Source: Luteococcus sanguinis
Lineage (GTDB): Bacteria; Actinomycetota; Actinomycetes; Propionibacteriales; Propionibacteriaceae
Length of the DNA: 64,000 nt
Direction of reading: 5' to 3'
Assembly (NCBI RefSeq): GCF_039527675.1
Contig: NZ_BAAAKI010000001.1
Span: 235,999 to 299,998 of the forward strand
The notes under the pieces were generated by a model. It worked only from the letters and a program-made list of their open reading frames with translations, was not told the DNA's origin and searched no databases. This document shows positions 45,541-52,555 of the stretch, in pieces. Made by a program: the position numbers and the translations under genes. Within the stretch, counting starts at the first letter, position 1. The number at the start of each line of letters is the position of its first letter.

Positions 45541-46787
45541 TGGTTTCGCGGCGGGGAGTGCTGGGCGGCGCGGCGGCTGGTGCCGCCGCGCTGGGCACCG
45601 GCGTCCTCGCGGGCCGGGCCAGCGCCGGCGGGGACGACGACCAACAGGCGGCAGCCAGCTACTCCTTCACCGGCGAGCATCAGGCCGGCATCGTCACCCC
45701 GGCACAGGACCGGCTGCACTTCGCGTCCCTCGACCTGGACGCCGGCGAGCGCGGACAGGTCGTCCAGCTGCTCAAGGACTGGACGGCCGCGGCCCGGCTG
45801 ATGACCCAGGGCAAGCAGGTCGGCGAGGGACGCCCGGAGCAGTACGAGGCGCCGCCGTCGGACACGGGCGAGGCGGTCGGGCTGTCGACGGCCGGGCTGA
45901 CCATCACCTTCGGTTTCGGTCCGGGGCTGTTCACCGCCAACGGCAAGGACCGTTATGGGCTGGCGAACAACAAACCCGAGGCATTGGAGGACCTGCCGCA
46001 CTTCCCCGGTGACCTGCTCGACGCCTCCCGCACCGGTGGCGACCTGTGTATCCAGGCCTGCGCGGACGACCCGCAGGTGGCGGTGCACGCGATCCGCAAC
46101 CTGACCCGGATCGCCTTCGGCCGCGCGCACATCCGCTGGTCACAGCTGGGCTTCGGCCGCACCTCGTCCACCTCGACCACCCAGGACACCCCGCGCAACC
46201 TGTTCGGTTTCAAGGACGGCACCAACAACCTCAAGCTCGAGTCGCCGGACCTGCTCGCCGAGCACCTGTGGGTGAAGCAGGGCGCCGACCCGGCCGCCGA
46301 CTGGCTGGCCGGCGGCAGCTACCTGGTGGCGCGACGGATCCACATGCTGATGGAGACCTGGGACCGAGCATCCTTGTCGGAGCAGGAAACCATCTTCGGA
46401 CGGACGAAGCCCGCGGGCGCCCCGCTGTCTGGTGGCGAGGAGTTCACCGCTCCCGACTTCGCCCTCGAGGGTCGTGGCGGTGCGCCGATGATCGACGTCC
46501 GCTCCCACATGGCGCTCGCGCACCCCTCCGCCAATGACGGAGCACAGATGCTGCGCCGCGGCTACAACTATGTGGACGGCAACGACGCGCTCGGACGCCT
46601 GGACGCGGGCCTGTTCTTCCTGGCCTATGTCTGCGACCCGCGGACGCACTACATCCCGGTGCAGAACCGCCTCGCAAAGAACGACCGGCTCAACGAGTAC
46701 CTGCGCCACACCGGCTCCGGCCTGTGGGCGGTGCCCCCCGGCGTCGGGGACCAGGGCTACGTCGGCGAGACGCTTTTCGAGTCCTGA
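45540..46787 (+). CDS. efeB: Dye-decolorizing-type haem peroxidase EfeB
   Basis: The 415 residues start with a Tat signal peptide (SRRGVLGGAAAGAAALGTG), so it is exported folded with its haem. The DyP signature GFKDGTNN is near 225, the haem His lies in ALAHPSANDGAQMLRRG near 325, and FFLAYVCDPRTHYIPVQ near 360 is the usual family block. In Efe systems it oxidises ferrous iron or releases iron from haem. Last gene of efeUOB. Confidence 0.93.
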   Translation: MVSRRGVLGGAAAGAAALGTGVLAGRASAGGDDDQQAAASYSFTGEHQAGIVTPAQDRLHFASLDLDAGERGQVVQLLKDWTAAARLMTQGKQVGEGRPEQYEAPPSDTGEAVGLSTAGLTITFGFGPGLFTANGKDRYGLANNKPEALEDLPHFPGDLLDASRTGGDLCIQACADDPQVAVHAIRNLTRIAFGRAHIRWSQLGFGRTSSTSTTQDTPRNLFGFKDGTNNLKLESPDLLAEHLWVKQGADPAADWLAGGSYLVARRIHMLMETWDRASLSEQETIFGRTKPAGAPLSGGEEFTAPDFALEGRGGAPMIDVRSHMALAHPSANDGAQMLRRGYNYVDGNDALGRLDAGLFFLAYVCDPRTHYIPVQNRLAKNDRLNEYLRHTGSGLWAVPPGVGDQGYVGETLFES

Positions 46788-46814
46788 GCAAACGCTCCCC
46801 GAGCCATGCCCCAA

Positions 46815-46884
46815 ACGATCCCCGAGCCGCCCCTCACACGATCCCCGAGCCGCCCCTCACACGATCCCCGAGCCTGTCGAGGGG
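46815..46884. repeat. 23-bp tandem repeat after efeB
   Basis: Units beginning ACGATCCCCGAGCC at 46815-46837, 46838-46860 and 46861-46884. The third copy runs on into CTGTCGAGGGG, a palindrome-like end (CCCCGAGCCTGTCGAGGGG). Confidence 0.8.
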
Positions 46885-46941
46885 TCCCTCCGGCCAGGAA
46901 TCAGTCCCCCCAGGGGCAGATGCGCCTCCGACGCGGTGCAC

Positions 46942-47595
46942 TCAACGAACTCGCAACGGCCCGTTGGTCGTGGGCGGGCCCGCCGGCTCGTCCACCGTGG
47001 TCGTCACGGTCGTGACACTCGGACGCGTAGGGGTCGAGCCGAACCCGAACCGCACGGGCGGACTCACCCGGCGCAAGGCACCCAGGTCCTCACCCTCCCA
47101 GGTGGCCTCGAGCGAGGTGATCTCGCGCACGTCCCGGGCGCCGTAGAACTCACGTCGGCCATTGCCGGCGGTGCCTGCCGTGCGCAGTCCCACGACACGC
47201 GCCGGGAGGTCGGTGAGCCGACAGAAGGCGGGCGCGGTGGCGACCTGTCGGGGGATCGCGGCGAGCAAGCGTCCCAGCGCGGTGCGGCTGCCGGACGCGA
47301 ACGTCAGCCGGAGCGGCCCGGCCTCGACGCACCACAGCTGGGAAGAGCCCTCGAGGGGCGCGTCGACGGCGCACGTGACGGGCGTGAGGACGTGCTCGTC
47401 GAAGTGGTAGGTCGCGGTGACGAAGTCAGCCACATCCTCGCTGGGGGCCAGCAGGATCCGGTGACCATCGGCCCGTTCCACCATGACGTCGGTGAACGAG
47501 CCCAAGGGTGATTCCGGCCAGTGCCCGACGACCAGCCGCGTGCCCTCGGCCGTGCCCATCCCGGCGATGAAGCCGTGGAATGCGTATCGCGTCAT
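46942..47595 (-). CDS. Conserved hypothetical protein
   Basis: The 217 residues begin MTRYAFHGFIAGMGTAEG and look like a soluble, cytoplasmic, beta-rich protein with blocks VVGHWPESPLGSFTDVMVE, LLAPSEDVADFVTATYHFDEHVLTPV and REFYGARDVREITSLEATWEGEDLGALR. The C-terminus is Thr/Pro-rich. AAGGAG lies about 11 nt before the ATG at 47595; a longer frame to 47661 lacks signals. I recognise the type as widespread in actinobacteria but know no function. It is the last gene of a reverse group with the GNAT and GH13 genes. Confidence 0.65.
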   Translation of the reverse strand: MTRYAFHGFIAGMGTAEGTRLVVGHWPESPLGSFTDVMVERADGHRILLAPSEDVADFVTATYHFDEHVLTPVTCAVDAPLEGSSQLWCVEAGPLRLTFASGSRTALGRLLAAIPRQVATAPAFCRLTDLPARVVGLRTAGTAGNGRREFYGARDVREITSLEATWEGEDLGALRRVSPPVRFGFGSTPTRPSVTTVTTTVDEPAGPPTTNGPLRVR

Positions 47596-47667
47596 GAGCG
47601 GTGCGTCTCCTTCGGTGTGCGGTGGCTGATGGTACGCGCCCCGATCGGCGGCCAGGGGCAATGCGCG

Positions 47668-48675
47668 TCACACCTCGAGGAGCATGACCCCGTCGTCCTC
47701 GCGGCCGGCGACCGCGACGAATCCCAGTGACTCGTAGAGCCCGCGGGCGTGGTTCTCACCCTCCACCGACAGGCTGAGCCGTTGCAGCCCGGCCGTTCTG
47801 GCGGACGCAATCAGGGCCTCCAGGAGTCGACGTCCATGCCCACGGCCTCGTGAGCCTGGCTCGACCCACAGGCTGGTCTCGGGCGTGGCCTCGTCGACGA
47901 ACCCATATCCACGATCGTCCGCTGGCAGCAACTGCGCCCAGCAGACCCCGACGACGACCCCTCCCCGTTCGGCAACCACCCCGAAGTCGCCGCGCTCAGG
48001 ATGGATCCGCGTGTAGTGCGCGAACTCGGGACGCGTCAGGACGTCGCTCATGGTGAACCGTTCCCCGCACCAGTTCATGTTCCCCAAGGTGGCCCGCTGC
48101 AGCAGGTCCTGCTCGTCCGCGCGCAGGGGCCGAAGAGTGGTGGGCGCCGCGACCCGGCAACCATTGGCGGCGAAGATTGCGGTCATCGGCGCATTGCTCG
48201 CGCCAGTGGACCCCAGGTAGGTGTTCGCCCCGCGACGGCGCAGTTCGGACAGTCCGAGACGATGCAGCTGACGTCCAAGACCCCTCCCCCGCCGACCCGG
48301 CACCACGGCCAGGTAGAACAGCGTTCCCGCCGTGGGGTCGTCCGGGAACACCTGGGGCAGGACGACGCCGATCTCACCCTCTGCGTCCGAGACGACGAGC
48401 CAGCCACCAGGCTCGAACCGGTCACCAGCGGCCTCGACGAGCTCGCGAAAGTCTTCTGCGGCAGTCTCGGGCGTGGACGTGTCGTATGGGTCGCCCTCGC
48501 TGGCGCGCAGCAGGACCCGGACGAAGTCCTCTTCGCCCATCTCGGCCAAGCTGGTCAGCTGCCATCCGTCCGGCACCGGCTCGGGTTCATCGAGGGCGCG
48601 TCTGGCCACGATCTTGGTCTGGTCCACCCGGCAATCGTCGTCCGGTTCGTGGCGCAACGCCACCGAATTGATCAC
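47668..48675 (-). CDS. Tandem-domain GNAT acetyltransferase
   Basis: The 335 residues form two GNAT domains. Each has an acetyl-CoA loop: VVPGRRGRGLGRQL near 133 in the first and VEPGSRGRGHGRRL near 270 in the second, which ends with the classical ARGLYESLGF. Double-GNAT architecture is that of mycothiol synthase MshD, which acetylates the cysteinyl amine of the mycothiol precursor; that is a candidate, but both halves look active here, whereas only one is in MshD. The start is unsure: the GTG at 48675 has no ribosome or leaderless signal. It lies 46 nt after the GH13 stop. Confidence 0.7.
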   Translation of the reverse strand: MINSVALRHEPDDDCRVDQTKIVARRALDEPEPVPDGWQLTSLAEMGEEDFVRVLLRASEGDPYDTSTPETAAEDFRELVEAAGDRFEPGGWLVVSDAEGEIGVVLPQVFPDDPTAGTLFYLAVVPGRRGRGLGRQLHRLGLSELRRRGANTYLGSTGASNAPMTAIFAANGCRVAAPTTLRPLRADEQDLLQRATLGNMNWCGERFTMSDVLTRPEFAHYTRIHPERGDFGVVAERGGVVVGVCWAQLLPADDRGYGFVDEATPETSLWVEPGSRGRGHGRRLLEALIASARTAGLQRLSLSVEGENHARGLYESLGFVAVAGREDDGVMLLEV

Positions 48676-48721
48676 GCACGAGATCGGGCGGAGGTGGTGT
48701 GGCGGCCGCCCTGAGCGCGTC

Positions 48722-49927
48722 CTATTCGGGCCAGCGGAACTCCGCCGCGTCGTCCACCTCGACGGTGGCGGAGGCCTGGGGTTCCAGCGCCAGCCGGACC
48801 CGCACATGACGTCCGTCGTCACTGGTCACCGAGTAGATGATCGAGGTGTTCGTCTTCTCGTCCACGTGCAGGTGTCCGCGCACCAGCCAGGGATTGCGGC
48901 GACGCAGCGCCACCAGCGCCTGGTAGTGCCGCAGCAGCCAGGCCCCCATGTCCGACAGGTCGGCGGGCGAGTCGGGCAGGGGCGGACGGATCTGGTCGTC
49001 CGCCTCGTATCCCGAGAGCTTCTCCCCGCGGAAGCCCTCCTCGTCCCCGTAGTAGATGCTCGGCATCCCGGGGACGGTGAGCAGGATGACGGCCGCCAGC
49101 GCCGCCCCGGAGTCACCGACCAGGGACGCGATCCGGGCGACGTCGTGGTTGCCGACGAAGGTGTTCGGCACGAAGACGCGGCAGAACTCGTCGTGCCGCT
49201 GCAGCGCCCACGCCAACTCCCACAGGTTCCGGTCCTGGATCGAGCTCCAGATCGCCTTCCACAGTTCGTACTGGGTGATGGAGTCCAGCGTGGACGACTG
49301 CGCGATCGCCGGGTAGTCGCCGTGGATGACCTCGCCCAGGAAGAGCGCCTCCGGGAACTCCGCCCGAACGCGCGGTAGTACTTGCGCCCAGAAGGCGGCC
49401 GGCACGGCGTAGGCGACGTCCAGCCGCCAACCTGCTGCACCGCGGCGCAGCCAATGCGTCATCACGTCGACGACGAGGTCGACGGTGCGGGGGTCGTCGT
49501 GGTCGAGTTCGGCCAGCGAGTCGTGGCCCTCCCAACCAACCGGACGTCCGTCACGGACCTTCACGATGCCGCCACCGGTCACGGCCTCCCGCACCAAGGG
49601 ATGCTGCACACCCACGTGATTGAAGACGCCGTCCAGCATGATCGACAACCCGCGCGAGCGGCACTGCTGCACGAAATGGTCCCAGTCGGCCTCGTCACCG
49701 AGCCGCCGGTCGAGTCGGAAGTGGTCGAGGGTGTCGTAACCATGGGAGGACGACTCGAATACCGGCCCGAGCAGCAGGCCGGAGCAGCCCAGCGCGACCA
49801 CGTGGTCGAGCCAGGGTTCCAGACGCCCCAGCCGGTGCCCGGTGTCGTCGCCCGGGTCGCGGATGGGGGCTCCGGTCGCACCGAGCGGGTAGACCTGCCA
49901 CCAAATGGCGTGCTCTGCAAGGGACAT
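48722..49927 (-). CDS. GH13 alpha-glucosidase/amylase-type hydrolase
   Basis: The 401 residues have the GH13 catalytic triad: Asp170 in GWRLDVAY, Glu199 in FLGEVIHGDY and Asp262 in FVGNHDVARI. The first conserved block is DGVFNHVGVQHP near 99. There is no signal peptide, so it acts inside the cell on alpha-glucans, maltodextrin or related glucosides. About 400 residues is short; a reduced C-terminal beta domain (about 345-400) remains. AGGAG lies 6 nt before the ATG at 49927. First gene of the reverse group. Confidence 0.88.
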   Translation of the reverse strand: MSLAEHAIWWQVYPLGATGAPIRDPGDDTGHRLGRLEPWLDHVVALGCSGLLLGPVFESSSHGYDTLDHFRLDRRLGDEADWDHFVQQCRSRGLSIMLDGVFNHVGVQHPLVREAVTGGGIVKVRDGRPVGWEGHDSLAELDHDDPRTVDLVVDVMTHWLRRGAAGWRLDVAYAVPAAFWAQVLPRVRAEFPEALFLGEVIHGDYPAIAQSSTLDSITQYELWKAIWSSIQDRNLWELAWALQRHDEFCRVFVPNTFVGNHDVARIASLVGDSGAALAAVILLTVPGMPSIYYGDEEGFRGEKLSGYEADDQIRPPLPDSPADLSDMGAWLLRHYQALVALRRRNPWLVRGHLHVDEKTNTSIIYSVTSDDGRHVRVRLALEPQASATVEVDDAAEFRWPE

Positions 49928-50179
49928 CGACAACTCCTGTGCTCGGGAGCTTCCAAGTCAAGCACCTCGAGCGGCGTCGAGTCGTGCCGCGGGCCTCGAA
50001 CCCCATCCCGGCAGCCTTGGCCATGAGGGCATCGGCCCTGTGGAAGATCTGCTCGACTCGATCCGAGGGCTTGGAAGCCCAAGCCAAGGAGCTCCGACCG
50101 CGCAGCCGTAGCGAGCCACGTCTCGGCCAAGCAGAGCAGTGCACCTCAGATCCTGGGATGATCCGTAGGCGATACCCGG
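49928..50179. other. Divergent promoter region, no confident gene
   Basis: Reverse-strand frames show low-complexity stretches such as VEQIFHRADALMAKAAGMGF that could be a remnant coding segment, but no start signal or complete domain is seen. Confidence 0.3.
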
Positions 50180-50204
50180 GGCGGAGGTGCAGGCACCAAC
50201 CGCC
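50180..50204. promoter_or_regulatory. Nested dyad in the histidine-kinase promoter
   Basis: Inner arms GGTGC (50186-50190) and GCACC (50193-50197) and outer arms GGCGG and CCGCC pair around AG. It overlaps the expected -35 region relative to TAGAGT at 50209, so a regulator bound there would affect the two-component operon. Confidence 0.4.
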
Positions 50205-50208
50205 TGCC

Positions 50209-50214
50209 TAGAGT
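50209..50214 (+). promoter_or_regulatory. Putative -10 element of the leaderless histidine kinase gene
   Basis: TAGAGT lies 7 nt before the ATG at 50222. Confidence 0.45.
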
Positions 50215-50221
50215 TCTCGGC

Positions 50222-51499
50222 ATGAGTTCCCCGTCGGCCCGCAACAGGTCAACGCTCCTGCGCGCCGATGCCGAGGCCGTTCACCGGCTCCGGCTGCTCG
50301 ACGGGCTCTGGACCTTGCTCCTGGTGCCCCTCGCGATGTTGCCGACCATCATGATGGCGGTCGGCACCAGCGACATGAGCCTCCGGGCTGCGGTGGTGAT
50401 CGGGGTGGGTTCGCTGGCTCCGCTCGTCTTCCGCCGGACGAATGCCGACGCGGCGATGTGCGTGGTGGTCGCGGCGCACGTCGTGCAGTTGTTCGCCATG
50501 GACTCGATGTCGCCGAGCAACATCGCCGTCCCGATCATGATCTACGCGGTACTGCTGTACGGGAACCCCCGCTGGCACCGGCTGTGGCTGGTGGTGGCGG
50601 TGGTCGGCGCGGTCGCCGGTGGTACGCGATGGGGCTGGTACGAGGCCCCCGAGCTGGGCGCGATCGGCCTGAACCAGAAGATCCTGCGCGCGATCGCCTG
50701 GGTCTTGTTCAACCTGATCGTCATCGCGGCCAGCTGGTTCATGGGCCAGTGGGCCCGCCAGCGCCGCCTGAACGCGCAGGCCCAGCTCGACCGCATCGAC
50801 GCCCTCACCCGCGAGCGCGAACGGGACCGCCAGCTCGCCGCCGAGGAGGAACGCACCCGCATCGCCCGCGAGATGCACGACATCGTCGCCCACTCACTCT
50901 CGGTCATCGTCGTGCAGTCCGATGGCGCGGGATATCTGGCCGGTGCCACCGAGCTGGGCGACGCAGAAGCGCGGCTTGCGCAGGTGCGCACCGCCATCGA
51001 GACGATCAACCAGACCGCCCGCCAGGCCTTGGGCGACACCCGGCGCCTGGTCGGGGTGCTGCGCCAGCCGGGCGAGATGACCGCGCTGGCCCCGGCCGCG
51101 GCACTGGAGCAGATCGAACAGCTCGTCGAGGGGGTGCGGGCGGCTGGTGTCCCTGCCTCCTACGCGGTGACAGGTGATGCGTCGGCCCATCCCGAACTCA
51201 CCACCGGCGCCCAGATGGCGCTGTACCGCGTGGTGCAGGAATCGTTGACCAATGTGATGAAGCACGCCGGAGCCGAGGCGACGGTCCAGGTCACGCTCGC
51301 GCATTCACCCGGCGGCGTGCGCCTGGACGTGCTGGACACCGGAGCGGGTACCACCAGCAGCGACGGCCAGGGCCATGGCGTCGTGGGCATGCGGGAGCGC
51401 ATGTCCGCCTGGGGCGGCACCCTCGAGGCCGGCCCACGATTCAGCGGCGGCTACCGGGTCGTCGCCACGATCCCCACCACTGATAGGAATCCTTCATGA
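50222..51499 (+). CDS. Two-component sensor histidine kinase (NarL/LiaR-type partner)
   Basis: The 425 residues have about five N-terminal membrane helices (about 28-170) with very short external loops, then a HisKA_3 domain with the phosphorylated His219 in REMHDIVAHSL, and a C-terminal ATPase domain with the N-box in NVMKHAG near 340 and G-box in GHGVVGMRERMSAWGG near 390. The small sensor loops suggest membrane-stress or intramembrane sensing. Overlaps its response regulator by 4 nt. The regulator and a small peptide gene follow, which may be the system's target. Confidence 0.9.
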   Translation: MSSPSARNRSTLLRADAEAVHRLRLLDGLWTLLLVPLAMLPTIMMAVGTSDMSLRAAVVIGVGSLAPLVFRRTNADAAMCVVVAAHVVQLFAMDSMSPSNIAVPIMIYAVLLYGNPRWHRLWLVVAVVGAVAGGTRWGWYEAPELGAIGLNQKILRAIAWVLFNLIVIAASWFMGQWARQRRLNAQAQLDRIDALTRERERDRQLAAEEERTRIAREMHDIVAHSLSVIVVQSDGAGYLAGATELGDAEARLAQVRTAIETINQTARQALGDTRRLVGVLRQPGEMTALAPAAALEQIEQLVEGVRAAGVPASYAVTGDASAHPELTTGAQMALYRVVQESLTNVMKHAGAEATVQVTLAHSPGGVRLDVLDTGAGTTSSDGQGHGVVGMRERMSAWGGTLEAGPRFSGGYRVVATIPTTDRNPS

Positions 51500-52164
51500 T
51501 CAACCTCTTGCTGGCCGATGACCAGGCCATGGTCCGTGCCGGATTCCGGATGGTGCTGGACGCGCAGCCCGACATGAGCGTGGTCGGGGAGGCCGGAGAC
51601 GGCCACGAGGCCTGCCAGTTGGCCGCCCAACTGGCCCCGGACGTCGCCCTGATGGACATCCGGATGCCCGTGATGGACGGCGTGGCGGCCACGCGCCGCA
51701 TCACGGCCGAGCACCCCGAGTGCAAGGTTCTGGTGCTGACCACCTTCGACCTGGACGAATACGTCTTCTCGGCTTTGCAGGCCGGGGCCTCGGGCTTCCT
51801 GCTGAAGGACGCTGGGCCCGCGGAACTGCTGGCCGGGATCCGGGCCATCCATTCGGGGGAGGCGGTGGTCGCGCCGTCGGCCACGCGTCGGCTGCTGGAA
51901 CGGTTCGTCCCCTCGCTGCCGGTCGGCAGCACGGACCGCCGCACCGGGGACGAGCGGCTGACCCCCCTGACCGAGCGCGAGCGTGAGGTGCTGACCTGCG
52001 TCGGGCAAGGGATGACGAACTCCGAGATCGCCGGGCACCTCTTCTTGGCGGAGGCGACGGTGAAGACGCACATCGGGCATGTGCTGGCCAAGATGGGCTT
52101 GCGCGACCGGGTGCAGATGGTGGTGCTGGCCTACGACACCGGGCTCGTGCGTCCGCAGCTTTGA
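51496..52164 (+). CDS. LuxR/NarL-family response regulator
   Basis: The 222 residues have a receiver domain with phospho-acceptor Asp54 in LMDIRMPVMDG and acidic pocket DD at 8-9, and a C-terminal LuxR helix-turn-helix (about 155-210: LTEREREVLTCVGQGMTNSEIA then LFLAEATVKTHI). ATG overlaps the kinase stop. NarL-type regulators usually bind inverted repeats such as the one at 52188-52199 just downstream. Confidence 0.92.
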   Translation: MINLLLADDQAMVRAGFRMVLDAQPDMSVVGEAGDGHEACQLAAQLAPDVALMDIRMPVMDGVAATRRITAEHPECKVLVLTTFDLDEYVFSALQAGASGFLLKDAGPAELLAGIRAIHSGEAVVAPSATRRLLERFVPSLPVGSTDRRTGDERLTPLTEREREVLTCVGQGMTNSEIAGHLFLAEATVKTHIGHVLAKMGLRDRVQMVVLAYDTGLVRPQL

Positions 52165-52187
52165 GAGTGCGCTGAGAGCCAATTGTT

Positions 52188-52199
52188 GGACAAATGTCC
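52188..52199. promoter_or_regulatory. Candidate response-regulator site before the peptide gene
   Basis: GGACAAATGTCC is a dyad of 5-bp arms around AA, centred about 50 nt before the predicted transcription start at 52244, the usual place for an activator. The link to the response regulator is inferred. Confidence 0.45.
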
Positions 52200-52231
52200 G
52201 TCATTTTCCGACGCGAGGGCACTTTTCGGCA

Positions 52232-52237
52232 TACATT
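52232..52237 (+). promoter_or_regulatory. Putative -10 element of the leaderless small peptide gene
   Basis: TACATT lies 6 nt before the ATG at 52244. Confidence 0.5.
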
Positions 52238-52243
52238 CGTTGC

Positions 52244-52417
52244 ATGACACACTTCCAGCGCGCCTGCGCCACCATCCTGTCCGCCCTCACGCTGTCCACC
52301 ATCGTCGCCCTCGCTCCCGCGAATGCGGCCCTGACCACGTCGTCCACCACGTCCATCACGACGTCGAGCGGCAGCACCTACCGCGACTTCGGCCGCCGCA
52401 TCATCTGGATCGCCTGA
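52244..52417 (+). CDS. Small secreted peptide (57 aa precursor)
   Basis: A 57-residue precursor with a clear Sec signal peptide (MTHFQRACATILSALTLS, core to about residue 24) and an ANA cleavage site at 26-28. The predicted mature peptide of 29 residues is rich in Ser and Thr, then ends YRDFGRRIIWIA, a short aromatic, basic and hydrophobic tail. Evidence that it is real: TACATT sits 6 nt before the ATG as in other leaderless genes, and a dyad like those of NarL-type regulators lies at the activator position. No similarity is recognised. It could be a stress-induced signal, an antimicrobial or an envelope peptide. A strong hairpin follows at 52493. Confidence 0.55.
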   Translation: MTHFQRACATILSALTLSTIVALAPANAALTTSSTTSITTSSGSTYRDFGRRIIWIA

Positions 52418-52492
52418 CCCACACAACCATCCACGAGCGCGCGACTGGTCCATCCCCCGAGGTACCAGCAGCCGATCTGGATCAAGACACCG

Positions 52493-52525
52493 CGACGCCC
52501 GCCCCCTTGAGGGGGACGGGCGTCG
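52493..52525. terminator. Two-way terminator between the peptide gene and the phytase-like/GDPD gene
   Basis: CGACGCCCG and CGGGCGTCG plus inner CCCCC/GGGGG form a stem with one C-A mismatch around TTGA. It lies 75 nt after the peptide stop and 31 nt after the converging gene's stop. Confidence 0.7.
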
Positions 52526-52555
52526 TGGCGCTGCTGGGGGTGGGTGGTTGTGTGA

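Noticed and set aside
49928..50180. Possible gene remnant on the reverse strand
   Set aside because: Peptide stretches look protein-like but no start signals or complete domain; kept only as a note.
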